A stretch of DNA of 64,000 nucleotides, from the NCBI GenBank assembly GCA_045605765.1, contig JAZUQQ010000014.1, positions 62,001 to 126,000 on the forward strand. The letters are read 5' to 3'. This document shows, piece by piece, positions 16,056-25,219 of the stretch (its first letter is position 1; every line of letters begins with the position of its first letter). The DNA is from SIG672 sp045605765 (lineage in GTDB: Bacteria; Bacillota; Clostridia; Oscillospirales; CAG-272). Under the pieces are notes generated by a model that worked only from the letters and a program-made list of their open reading frames with translations, was not told the DNA's origin and made no database searches. The position numbers and the translations under genes were made by a program.

Positions 16056-16856
16056 ATGAAGATACTTTTTGAGCTATCATATCTTGGTACGGCGTATCAC
16101 GGGTATCAGGTTCAAAACGGGAGCAATCTTGCTACTGTTCAAAAGGCAATGCAGGATGCGGTCGAAGGACTGCTTGGCAGAAGATTTTGTCTTAGCGGTT
16201 GTAGCCGTACCGATGCGGGCGTACACGCCCGTCAGTTCTTCTGTACTGCCGACGGGATAAACGGAAAAACAATTCCCGAAAATAAAATACCACTTGCTAT
16301 TGCAAGATTTCTTCCGAGCGATATATCGGTGCGCTCCGCAAGATATGTGAGCGACGATTTTCATGTCAGATATGACGTTGATTATAAAGAGTACGAGTAC
16401 GTGGTGCTGAATACTCTGATTGCAGACCCGTTTTATGCGAGCCGTGCTTGGCACTGTCCGAGAAAGCTTGACATAGATAAAATGAACTCTGCGGCAAAGC
16501 ATTTTGTGGGAAAACACGATTTTGCTGCGTTTATGGCACAAGGCTCGGCTGTTAAGGATACGGTCAGAACGATAAAATATTTTGACGTACGTCGAGAGGG
16601 CGACCTCGTTATAATGAGAGTTGCGGCGGACGGATTTCTCTATAATATGGTGCGGATACTTTGCGGAACTCTTGTCGCAGTATCCGAAGGGAAGATATCT
16701 GAAAAGGATATCTCCGAAATAATACTTTCCTGTGACAGAACTCGTGCAGGTATGACACTCGTGCCCGATGGACTCTACCTTTCAAAGGTAGTATATCCCG
16801 AATCGGCGTTTTCTCAGGGAGGCGAAAGGGGGCGCAGGATAACTCTTGAAGAATGA
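16056..16856 (+). CDS. truA: tRNA pseudouridine(38-40) synthase TruA
   Basis: A 266-residue pseudouridine synthase acting on the tRNA anticodon arm. The catalytic Asp53 lies in SGCSRTDAGVHA, with RYDVDYKEYEY and the C-terminal FLYNMVRILCGTL also visible. A GAAAGGGGGAG ribosome site precedes the ATG. A 165-base gap with small hairpins separates it from ecfT. Its 3' end overlaps the next gene by 11 bases. Confidence 0.97.
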   Translation: MKILFELSYLGTAYHGYQVQNGSNLATVQKAMQDAVEGLLGRRFCLSGCSRTDAGVHARQFFCTADGINGKTIPENKIPLAIARFLPSDISVRSARYVSDDFHVRYDVDYKEYEYVVLNTLIADPFYASRAWHCPRKLDIDKMNSAAKHFVGKHDFAAFMAQGSAVKDTVRTIKYFDVRREGDLVIMRVAADGFLYNMVRILCGTLVAVSEGKISEKDISEIILSCDRTRAGMTLVPDGLYLSKVVYPESAFSQGGERGRRITLEE

Positions 16857-18180
16857 TAATCAAAGAAAAAAAATTTCCGAAAATAAGGACGGAAGAATAG
16901 ACTTTGGAAAATTTTCGGAAAATCACAAAAAGCCAAAGAAAACTAATGTTTTTAAGGTTCTTTTCAGAAAAAACAAGGCGTTTGATCTCCATACAGAATC
17001 GGATGAGAAGCCTACCGTTGATGCGGAGGCAAAGAAGATATCAGAGCGCTTTAATGCAGCTTATAATGTTCTGTGGCTTGTTCTTATAGCATTCGTGGTT
17101 TTGTTTTTCGTCTTTTTCGGTGATGGTATAACTACAGGAAGTATGCAGTATATGTTCAGAAATATGTTTGGACACGGAGACGGTCTCGGAAGTGCTACCG
17201 AATATTATTTTAGTGTGAATGACAATGCCACTTTGGGTGATTTTTCGGGTGTTCCTGTCGTTGCAGGAAGTGATAGAGTCGTAATATTTGCGCCCGACGG
17301 AAGCCATCAGTATTCGGACGAGTCAACATATGCTTTGCCTGTCGTCAAGACCTCCGAGAAGTATATACTCATTTACGACCAAAGCGGTACGGCTTTTGCT
17401 CTTTACGACGCTTTCGGAGTGAGGTATTCCCAAGGCGACGGTGGACGCATCTACTGCGGAGACGTGGCTGACAACGGAACGAGCATAGTTGCGCGTAAGG
17501 GTAGAGAATATAACAGTGAGGTAGCTATATATAACTCAAATTTCGATCTGCTCAATCTCATTAAAAAGAACAACCGTGTTGCCGCTCTTGATATTAAGGA
17601 TGACGGAAGCGAGATAATGATTCTCTCCTATTCGGTTACCGCGGACGGCAGAACTGAAAGCGAGCTTATGCTTCTCGACACTAAATCGGATTCCCCCAGA
17701 CGGCTGATTGCCTTTGACGAGGGAATGCCGCTTGAATGTAAATATCTGGAAAACGGCGGAATTGCTCTGCTTTTTAACGATATACTGTGTATTATCGATG
17801 GCGATGGCAATAAGATCGCATCCTGTGCGGTAAATATAAAAGAAACGTATATGTACGAGCTATCGGATAATGGGCAGCTTGCTTACTGTGTACGCTCGCG
17901 CAATGATGCGGATATTTTCTCGTTTGATCTGGTGCGACTTTCCCAAGACGGTATGAAAAAGTCGCAGTGTACGGTAAACGGAAGAGTGGTCGGACTGAAT
18001 ATGTACGGAGATTATGCGTATATTATTACAGAGAATTTTGCGATGAAGCTTGATGCGTCCGATCTTGAAAATAAAGAAATTTTTCAAACGAACGAAAAAA
18101 TACACTCATTTGCGATAATTTCGGGAGATGAGTATATCTGTTTTGTCGATTCGATCGTGAAAATTGACTTTGCAAAATAG
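16846..18180 (+). CDS. DUF5711 family membrane protein
   Basis: A 444-residue protein: a charged N-terminal tail (1-70), one transmembrane helix (about 72-95), then a large extracytoplasmic region. That region is built of repeating short beta-type segments ('DVADNGTSIVARKGREYNSEVAIYN', split here only by eye), suggesting a beta-propeller. I recognise this as DUF5711, a family of unknown function in Firmicutes. It starts with TTG inside the truA 3' end; no in-frame ATG exists before the helix. It is followed by cvpA, which is usual for this neighbourhood. Confidence 0.8.
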   Translation: MKNDNQRKKISENKDGRIDFGKFSENHKKPKKTNVFKVLFRKNKAFDLHTESDEKPTVDAEAKKISERFNAAYNVLWLVLIAFVVLFFVFFGDGITTGSMQYMFRNMFGHGDGLGSATEYYFSVNDNATLGDFSGVPVVAGSDRVVIFAPDGSHQYSDESTYALPVVKTSEKYILIYDQSGTAFALYDAFGVRYSQGDGGRIYCGDVADNGTSIVARKGREYNSEVAIYNSNFDLLNLIKKNNRVAALDIKDDGSEIMILSYSVTADGRTESELMLLDTKSDSPRRLIAFDEGMPLECKYLENGGIALLFNDILCIIDGDGNKIASCAVNIKETYMYELSDNGQLAYCVRSRNDADIFSFDLVRLSQDGMKKSQCTVNGRVVGLNMYGDYAYIITENFAMKLDASDLENKEIFQTNEKIHSFAIISGDEYICFVDSIVKIDFAK

Positions 18181-18210
18181 ACTTTTATACGGAAAGGATA
18201 TTAAACTGTT

Positions 18211-18747
18211 ATGAGTTTTATAATTGATTTCGTGATAATCGCCATTATAGCGGTAAGCGTTTTTGTTTACGCAAGGCGCGGACTCGTCGGCGTTGCAATA
18301 GATATCGCGGGATTTATTCTTGCTTCCCTTGTTGCATGGTATTTCTCGCCTATGATCGGCGGATATATCTCGGGATTTATGAAAAACACGGTCAAAAACG
18401 GAGACGGTGGTATAGTTCTGGATATTCTGACCTCTGATGCACTCGCAAGGATAATTGCGTTTACGGCGGTATTTTTTATATGTATGACCGTAGTTAAGTT
18501 TATAGTCAAGCTTGCGAGAAGTATAAAGCTGCCTATAATTTCTACGGCAGATAAGATGCTCGGTGCCATTCTGGGACTTCTTCTCGGAATTGCGTGGGCG
18601 CAAGTTGCATCTATGGTAGTTTATGCCCTGATCGAAATACTTGCAAACAGTGTGTCGGGGTTCCCGATCGAAGCCTTCGAAGGACTCACAGTTACCAGAT
18701 GGTTCTTCGAGTTTAATCTGTTTAAGACTATATTTGCAGTGGTTTAA
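18211..18747 (+). CDS. CvpA family membrane protein
   Basis: A 178-residue integral membrane protein with four hydrophobic segments (about 1-20, 28-50, 85-105, 118-150). The CvpA pattern is visible: ARRGLVGVAIDIAGFILAS near the N-terminus and ADKMLGAILGLLLGIAW after the third helix. Family members are tied to colicin V production in E. coli and to envelope stress; the molecular role here is unknown. It sits 30 bases after the DUF5711 gene. Confidence 0.88.
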   Translation: MSFIIDFVIIAIIAVSVFVYARRGLVGVAIDIAGFILASLVAWYFSPMIGGYISGFMKNTVKNGDGGIVLDILTSDALARIIAFTAVFFICMTVVKFIVKLARSIKLPIISTADKMLGAILGLLLGIAWAQVASMVVYALIEILANSVSGFPIEAFEGLTVTRWFFEFNLFKTIFAVV

Positions 18748-18796
18748 TATTTATTAAAGAAAAATGTTTTTAATTGAAAGCGTGGTTATTTGAATT

Positions 18797-21079
18797 ATGG
18801 AAATGTGTGCAAGATGCAAAAAAAGAGTTGCCGTCATCTTTATCTCGCGTATGGAAGGAGATAAGACTACCAACGAGGGTATATGTATAAAATGCGCTAA
18901 GGAGCTTGGTATCGGTCCTATAAATAATATTCTCGGAAATATGGGTATAACCGATGAGGATATCGACCGTATGGATATGGAGATGGAGGGCATAATAAGC
19001 GCTCAGTCTGACAATGACTCGGACGATGTGGGCAAAGCTCCTGCCGTAAATTTCGGAAAGCTTTTTGGATCAATGGGTAATTTTGGTGCTAAGAGCGACG
19101 GTGGAGAGGGCAACTCAAAAGGTCAGAAAAAAGGCAAAAATGCAAAAAACGGCACGCAATTTCTTGATACTTACTGTACTGACATAACGGCAAGAGCAAG
19201 AGAGGGCAAGCTTGACAGGGTTATAGGACGCGACAGCGAGATGGAGCGTATGATGCAGATTCTCTGCCGCCGTCAGAAGAACAATCCCTGCCTTATAGGT
19301 GAGCCGGGTGTTGGCAAAACGGCGATAGCCGAGGCGCTTGCCCAGCTTATCGCAGACGGAAAAGCTCCGAGAAAGCTTGCGGACAAGGAGGTAAGAGTCG
19401 TTGACCTCACCGCGCTCGTTGCGGGAACACAGTTCAGAGGTCAGTTTGAGTCGAGAATAAAGGGTCTTATCGAAGAAGTTAAGGCAAGAGGTAACGTCAT
19501 TCTTGTGATTGACGAGGTCCACAGTATAGTCGGCGCGGGCGATTCAGAGGGTAGTATGAGTGCGGCGAACATATTGAAGCCTGCGCTTTCGCGTGGAGAT
19601 GTCCAGATCATAGGCGCAACCACCCTTGCCGAATACAGAAAATATATTGAGAGCGATTCGGCACTTGAACGCAGATTCCAGCCGATAATCGTCGAAGAAC
19701 CATCGATAGAGGATACGGTAGAGATACTTCGAGGAATCAAGGGGTATTATGAGAGCTTCCACGGCATCACCATTCCCGATATCGTAATTGAGCGCACCGT
19801 AATTCTTTCGGAAAGATATATAACCGACAGATTTCTGCCTGATAAGGCAATAGACCTGCTTGACGAGGCGGCTTCTCACCTTGCGCTTCACTCACCTGAG
19901 GTCGAGCGCGCGGCAAAGGCTAAGACAGAGCTTGAACGTCTCAAAAAGGAAGCCGACACAGAGGAGACGAAGGAGGTTTCCGAGGAAGACGCCAACGAAA
20001 AATACCGTAGAGTTGCTGAGATAAAGACTGCGCTCATTGCCGCCGAAAAGGAAGTCGAGGAGGCGGAAAAAGCGAGGGCAACGGTCGTTCTCACCACCTC
20101 GCATCTCGCATCTGTGGTCGAACTTTGGACGGGAATTCCTGCGAGTAATATAACCGAAAACGAATTCAAACGAGTTGATAAGCTTGCAGACAGACTTAAA
20201 GAACGCCTGATCGGTCAGGACGAAGCGGTAGATGCGGTCGCAAGAGCAATCAAGCGTAACCGCGCGGGTATCGCGTATAAGCGCAAGCCCGTATCCTTCA
20301 TTTTCGCAGGACCGACGGGTGTTGGTAAGACCGAGCTTGTCAAGCTCCTTGCTGCAGACCTGTTCGATTCCCCCGAAACGCTTATTCGTCTTGATATGTC
20401 AGAGTTTATGGAAAAACACTCGGTATCGAGAATTATCGGAGCACCTCCCGGATACGTCGGATACGACGACGCGGGACAGCTCACCGAAAAAATACGCCGT
20501 AAGCCCTATTCGGTAATTCTTTTCGACGAGATCGAGAAGGCGCATCCCGACGTTATGAACATTCTTCTTCAAATACTCGACGACGGACATATCACCGATG
20601 CGCGCGGTAAAAAGGTGAATTTCGAAAACACGGTCATAGTTATGACGACAAACGCAGGTGCGGTTGGCGTTGATGCTCCGCTGGGATTTTCGAGTGATAG
20701 CGTATCGGCGGCAGAAGGAAAGACCGAGAAAGCACTTGCACAGTTCCTTCGCCCCGAGTTTATCAATCGCGTGGACGAGATAATTACCTTCCGCAGTCTT
20801 GATGAGGACGATTTTGTTGAGATAGCGAAGATAATGCTTGGAGACCTTGCCAAAACGCTTGCAGAAAAGGAAATTACGCTCACATATAGCGACGATGCTG
20901 TAAGGGTTATAGCAGTACGCTCGTTCTCTCGTAAATACGGTGCGAGAAATCTCCGCCGTACTATCCAGCGCGAGGTAGAGGATGTGCTCGCGAGCCGTCT
21001 GATAGGGGATTATGATCGAAATATCTCGGCTATAAGTATGTACGCAGAAAATGGCGACCTCGTTATAGTGTGTAACTGA
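18797..21079 (+). CDS. ClpE-like ATP-dependent unfoldase subunit
   Basis: A 760-residue Hsp100 protein with two AAA+ modules. The N-terminus carries a zinc finger (Cys4, Cys7, Cys30, Cys33) instead of the ClpC N domain, which is the ClpE arrangement. Walker A1 is GEPGVGKT (168-175) and Walker A2 is GPTGVGKT (505-512). A coiled-coil middle region lies about 368-430 and an LGF tripeptide near 620 may be the ClpP-docking loop. It probably feeds proteins to ClpP. A roughly 50-residue Gly/Lys-rich linker follows the zinc finger. The ribosome site is weak; a start two codons later is possible. Confidence 0.9.
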   Translation: MEMCARCKKRVAVIFISRMEGDKTTNEGICIKCAKELGIGPINNILGNMGITDEDIDRMDMEMEGIISAQSDNDSDDVGKAPAVNFGKLFGSMGNFGAKSDGGEGNSKGQKKGKNAKNGTQFLDTYCTDITARAREGKLDRVIGRDSEMERMMQILCRRQKNNPCLIGEPGVGKTAIAEALAQLIADGKAPRKLADKEVRVVDLTALVAGTQFRGQFESRIKGLIEEVKARGNVILVIDEVHSIVGAGDSEGSMSAANILKPALSRGDVQIIGATTLAEYRKYIESDSALERRFQPIIVEEPSIEDTVEILRGIKGYYESFHGITIPDIVIERTVILSERYITDRFLPDKAIDLLDEAASHLALHSPEVERAAKAKTELERLKKEADTEETKEVSEEDANEKYRRVAEIKTALIAAEKEVEEAEKARATVVLTTSHLASVVELWTGIPASNITENEFKRVDKLADRLKERLIGQDEAVDAVARAIKRNRAGIAYKRKPVSFIFAGPTGVGKTELVKLLAADLFDSPETLIRLDMSEFMEKHSVSRIIGAPPGYVGYDDAGQLTEKIRRKPYSVILFDEIEKAHPDVMNILLQILDDGHITDARGKKVNFENTVIVMTTNAGAVGVDAPLGFSSDSVSAAEGKTEKALAQFLRPEFINRVDEIITFRSLDEDDFVEIAKIMLGDLAKTLAEKEITLTYSDDAVRVIAVRSFSRKYGARNLRRTIQREVEDVLASRLIGDYDRNISAISMYAENGDLVIVCN

Positions 21080-21132
21080 AATTACTGCGATGGAGAAAAT
21101 TTACTTTAAAGAGAGGAGGCGGTAAGTAGGAA

Positions 21133-23925
21133 ATGGCAGATAGATGGTATGATAAAACGGTGTCAGAGGTTGAGGAGCTCACGGATAGTGACGTCGTAAA
21201 CGGACTTTCATACGAAAGTGCTCAGGAAAGACTCGAAAAAAACGGAAGAAACGAGATATTCCCGATAGAACGACGAACTGCCGCACAATACCTTTCCGAT
21301 TTTTCAACGAGTGGACTCGGAATGCTTCTTGTGCTCGTAGCACTCATTTCAATCTTCTTTAATGAGTATTTACTTGCCGCTTCGGCAATTTTTCTGATAG
21401 CGCTCAGCTATTTTGTTGTTTTTATGACATATTACAGCTCGCGCGTCGTACTTGAAAGGGCAGCAAGGAATTCTCTCCCGAGCGCAAAGATCATACGAGA
21501 CGGAAAGCTTTGCAGTGTAAAGCAGGACGAAATAGTTGTAGGAGATCTCATTCAGCTGTCGGCAGGAGATATAGTTCCATGTGATGCGCGAATAGTCAAG
21601 GACCACAGTCTTTACATAGTTGAAACTGGTATAACCGATGGTGTGAGAAGCATACAAAAAAATAGTGATTTCATTGAATACCGAAACGTGCCTCCTCATA
21701 TGTGCTTCAATATGGCGTGGGCGTCAACCATTGTGACAAAAGGCAGCGGACTTGCTATCGCGTGTGAGGTAGGAAGTAATACTCTGGTGTGCAGAACAGG
21801 CAAAAATAAGCCTGCGGCGCAGTACCATAAGCTCGCGATATTTGATACGCTCAAAAAAGTCGGCGGCAAAATGAGCCTTTTCTATATTGCAGTGGCATTT
21901 ATTATTTCGCTACTCGGACTTTTACCCATGATGCGCACATATAATTCGCTCACCACTTTACTCGTAGCACTTTCGCTTGGTTCGGCGGCATTATCCGAAT
22001 TCCTCGTGCTTTTCGGATATATTATCGTTGCGTGCGGGCTTTTTGATTCGCTGAGCAGAAAAAAACAGACGCGAAAGGGCTCGCTTATAAAAAATGCGGA
22101 CAGGCTCGATACCCTGAAAAAGGTCGATACGCTGATAGTGCCACCCGAATCTATATATTCTACCCGTCGGATGTCGCTAGAAAAGGCGTATATCTCGGGT
22201 AAGCTTTACGACGTGTCCGAACGGGCTTTCGGAGATAACTGTATCAGACTTTTAAAATACTCGGTAGTAACGACTGGACTTTACGGTCAGAATAAAATAG
22301 AAGCCTCTAACGATGATGGCGGAGATTTTTACACGTTCGAAGAGGATGCCATACTTCGTTCGGCGTTCGAATGCGGAGTTTATAATACTTCACTTGAAAG
22401 CGAATATCCACTTATTGAATTCAGAAGAAAGAATGAGTACAACAAATTCGACACAGCACTCGTTCGCTTCAACGGAGACAATACTGTTCTGCTTCGCGGA
22501 GAAGTGAGCGAGATACTTTCCTGCTGTACTCATTACTACGAAAATGGAAAATATTTGCGTCTCACACCTGTAGAACGGAGCAAGATAGAAGTATCGGCAG
22601 TACAGCTTATGCGTCAAGCATACAGAGTTGTTGCCATAGCATCGAAGAATTCGCGCTTCAATTCTCTGACCAAGCTTAAAGACAGTCAGAATGAGCTGAT
22701 ATTCGAGGGCTTTATAGCTCTTATTGAACCGATACTTCCCGGCGTGTCAAAGACAGTATCAAGATGCCGCACCGCAGGAATGAAGGTTATGCTTTTCAGT
22801 GACGAGGTCAGCGAGAAGAACTATCAGATAGCGAGAGCTATAGGTATGGTAGCCTCGCGCTCTGAGGTGATAAGCGGAGAAAAGCTTCGTGATATAGTTG
22901 AGAAAAATCCTGATGGTGCGTCTGAGATAATATCAAAATATACGATGTTCGAAGGAATGAGCGTTTCTGATAAGGAGCTCGCCATAAATATGCTTCGTGA
23001 AGGAGGAAATACGGTTGCCTTTCTCGCAAACAAGCTCAGGGAGCTTCCGCTCCTTCGAGTTGCTGATATCGGAATGACCGAATGTCTCGATCTTGCGGGT
23101 ACGGACGAGGAAAAATCGAAGGCCGACGGATGCGAGGCGCTGAGATTCGTTTCGGATGTCGTAGTTACTATGGTCGATATGGATGCAAGCGGCGGTCTTA
23201 ACTCGGCAGTCGAAGTAATTGGAAGCGCGAAAAATATAAACAACAATATTGACAGGATGCTTAGATATTTAATTAGTATCCAAAGTGTGAGACTTGTTTT
23301 GACGATATGGTCTCTTTTATCGGGCTCGCTCCTTCTAAGCCCTACTGCAATACTCATATCTGGTCTTGTTTTTGATCTTTCCGCATCTCTTATAATGGCA
23401 TTCAGAAAGCCATCTCCGAGAATACTTGGCGAAAAGGATCGGGATATTTCAGAAAAAAGTATCATTCGTACGTTAAAGCAGTGTACTGAAAAAGGAATTA
23501 TAGGTGGAGTGCTTGCTCTTGTTTTTACATATATTCTTGCACTCACAAAGGTTATACCAACGTCGTCATTAGCGGCTTGTATGTTTGTTTCGCTCGTTAC
23601 GCTTTCTGCATCTGTTATGATGTATACGCTCAACGAGGGGCGAGCGGCAAGATCGGAACTTAGAATAAGTAAGGCGCAATTTCTTTACCTTGCGGCAGTA
23701 GCAGTGTTTGTGGGTATATGTATGATATTTAAGGAATTTACCTGTACTATAACAGGAGCAACGGCGGTTTCAAATTATATACTTATTCCTGCAATTATCC
23801 TTCCGATAATTGCTCCGCTCGTGTCCTCACTTATTGTGAAGATTCGAAGCAGCGCAAAAACGGTGAAAAAAATAGAAAATATCAAGAAAAAAATCAAAAA
23901 TGTCGTTTCGAAGAAGGCACAGTAG
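21133..23925 (+). CDS. P-type ATPase-like protein lacking catalytic motifs (predicted pseudoenzyme)
   Basis: A 930-residue protein with the layout of a SERCA/PMCA-like P-type ATPase: cation-ATPase N domain (about 8-50), helices M1-M2, actuator domain, M3-M4, phosphorylation and nucleotide domains (about 305-690), then several more helices and a Lys-rich tail. The catalytic motifs are replaced. TGES is TGIT (165-168). The DKTGT site is PPESI-like at 337-341 in an otherwise alignable stretch. TGD is FSD (555-557). GDGVNDAP aligns with ANKLRELP (632-639). The frame is intact and ends in TAG. It cannot form the aspartyl phosphate, so I infer a regulatory or scaffold role. It lies between the ClpE-like gene and an FKBP lipoprotein. 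Confidence 0.8.
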   Translation: MADRWYDKTVSEVEELTDSDVVNGLSYESAQERLEKNGRNEIFPIERRTAAQYLSDFSTSGLGMLLVLVALISIFFNEYLLAASAIFLIALSYFVVFMTYYSSRVVLERAARNSLPSAKIIRDGKLCSVKQDEIVVGDLIQLSAGDIVPCDARIVKDHSLYIVETGITDGVRSIQKNSDFIEYRNVPPHMCFNMAWASTIVTKGSGLAIACEVGSNTLVCRTGKNKPAAQYHKLAIFDTLKKVGGKMSLFYIAVAFIISLLGLLPMMRTYNSLTTLLVALSLGSAALSEFLVLFGYIIVACGLFDSLSRKKQTRKGSLIKNADRLDTLKKVDTLIVPPESIYSTRRMSLEKAYISGKLYDVSERAFGDNCIRLLKYSVVTTGLYGQNKIEASNDDGGDFYTFEEDAILRSAFECGVYNTSLESEYPLIEFRRKNEYNKFDTALVRFNGDNTVLLRGEVSEILSCCTHYYENGKYLRLTPVERSKIEVSAVQLMRQAYRVVAIASKNSRFNSLTKLKDSQNELIFEGFIALIEPILPGVSKTVSRCRTAGMKVMLFSDEVSEKNYQIARAIGMVASRSEVISGEKLRDIVEKNPDGASEIISKYTMFEGMSVSDKELAINMLREGGNTVAFLANKLRELPLLRVADIGMTECLDLAGTDEEKSKADGCEALRFVSDVVVTMVDMDASGGLNSAVEVIGSAKNINNNIDRMLRYLISIQSVRLVLTIWSLLSGSLLLSPTAILISGLVFDLSASLIMAFRKPSPRILGEKDRDISEKSIIRTLKQCTEKGIIGGVLALVFTYILALTKVIPTSSLAACMFVSLVTLSASVMMYTLNEGRAARSELRISKAQFLYLAAVAVFVGICMIFKEFTCTITGATAVSNYILIPAIILPIIAPLVSSLIVKIRSSAKTVKKIENIKKKIKNVVSKKAQ

Positions 23926-23964
23926 GTATCATCAAAAATAAAATTAAAAGGAACAAACGCAAAT

Positions 23965-25170
23965 ATGAAAAGAGATTTTTCAAATATTATTATTAGGGTT
24001 CTTGCTTGGTCTTTGACTCTTCTTACGATACTTGCCTGCGCACTTGTAGGGTGTGAGTTCCGTGAGGATGTGGTAGATGATGGTGGCAATAAAAACGTAG
24101 AATATTATAAGAGAACGGCTAAAAACGTTGAGGATGTTGAATATAATGCACTCGATTACATTAAATTTCCCACGCTTTCCGATATAAAGCTCCATAAAAA
24201 AGTTATCGACAGTATCGTTGATTATAAGGTGGCAGGTATTCTTTTATCGGATGCCGAATATGAAAAATTCAGCGATGAGGAAAGTGCGCAGGTAAAGCTT
24301 TTTGATAAAGCGTATATTACGTACACAGGACGCGCAAAGGACGAGGATCTTAAACTCAGCGAAGATACTACTGCGGGTATGACTAATGCGTCTGATAAGG
24401 CAGGATATGGTCTGGTAATAGGATCAGGCAGCTTTATCGGAGAATATTTCAGTGACGATGAAGAAAAAAGAAATAAAGGCTTCGAGGAGCAGCTTATCGG
24501 TGCAAAGGTCGGTGAAACGAGAGAGATTACTGTAACCTTCCCTGATAAATATAATAACGCCGAGCTTTGCGGCGCGGTAGTAGTATTTACCGTAAAAATA
24601 AACTCTATCGAAAGACCCAAACTCGACACCTTCGTTCCTACCGACGAGCAGTGCGACAAGGCTACCAATGGAGAGTACAAAACGCTCGACGCTTTTAAGC
24701 AGTACGTCGAAAAGTATTATACCGCGCAGCATGCTTACGAGCTCGTGTATAATGCGGTAGAGATAATCGGCTCCTGCAAGGAAATCGTTGATATTTATAT
24801 TGACGATTATATCCACGAATACGTTATTTACCAAAATGGTGAGGAGATCACTCAGGAGCAGTATGATGCGGCATACAGAGAGGCTTATGATACTATGTAT
24901 GAAAACATCGCTGCTCAGGCAGAGACGGAAGCCTCGAATTATATAATATCGAATTACCTTTTTGAGTACTTCGGGATAACTCTCAGCGAGGATGAATTTA
25001 GTTCGAGAGTAAGCGAGATATGGGAGGAAAATAAAGCTTATTACGAGTATTACGGAATGAAGAGCGTTGATGATTTCATCGAGCACTTCGGAAGGGATTA
25101 TATCGAAAACTCCTTTAAGACCGAAAAGCTTTCAGCGGTTATAGGTGATAGTATTACCATAGTTGAGTAG
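23965..25170 (+). CDS. FKBP-type peptidyl-prolyl isomerase lipoprotein, trigger-factor-like
   Basis: A 401-residue predicted lipoprotein. The N-terminal hydrophobic stretch ends in the lipobox ALVGC, so Cys29 or so is likely lipidated. An FKBP-like domain spans about 95-215, with YITYTG and a GFEEQLIGAKVGETREITVTFP stretch read in two parts. The C-terminal half is helical and acidic, like the chaperone part of trigger factor or SurA. It probably folds exported proteins outside the membrane. AAAAGGAAC lies before the ATG. It ends the run of plus-strand genes before a strong terminator. Confidence 0.85.
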   Translation: MKRDFSNIIIRVLAWSLTLLTILACALVGCEFREDVVDDGGNKNVEYYKRTAKNVEDVEYNALDYIKFPTLSDIKLHKKVIDSIVDYKVAGILLSDAEYEKFSDEESAQVKLFDKAYITYTGRAKDEDLKLSEDTTAGMTNASDKAGYGLVIGSGSFIGEYFSDDEEKRNKGFEEQLIGAKVGETREITVTFPDKYNNAELCGAVVVFTVKINSIERPKLDTFVPTDEQCDKATNGEYKTLDAFKQYVEKYYTAQHAYELVYNAVEIIGSCKEIVDIYIDDYIHEYVIYQNGEEITQEQYDAAYREAYDTMYENIAAQAETEASNYIISNYLFEYFGITLSEDEFSSRVSEIWEENKAYYEYYGMKSVDDFIEHFGRDYIENSFKTEKLSAVIGDSITIVE

Positions 25171-25180
25171 TGTTAAATAA

Positions 25181-25219
25181 AAAGCCAGTCAAACGTCTTC
25201 GTTTGACTGGCTTTATTTT
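25181..25219. terminator. Strong bidirectional terminator between convergent genes
   Basis: A 15-bp perfect stem (25181-25195 with 25200-25214) with a TCTT loop, followed by TTTATTTTT on the plus strand and a run of A/T on the minus strand. It serves the FKBP lipoprotein gene and sdaA. Confidence 0.95.

Noticed and set aside
22824..23633. A 269-codon open frame opposite the P-type ATPase homologue
   Set aside because: The plus-strand protein aligns with a known fold along its full length; the reverse frame has no start signal or motif.
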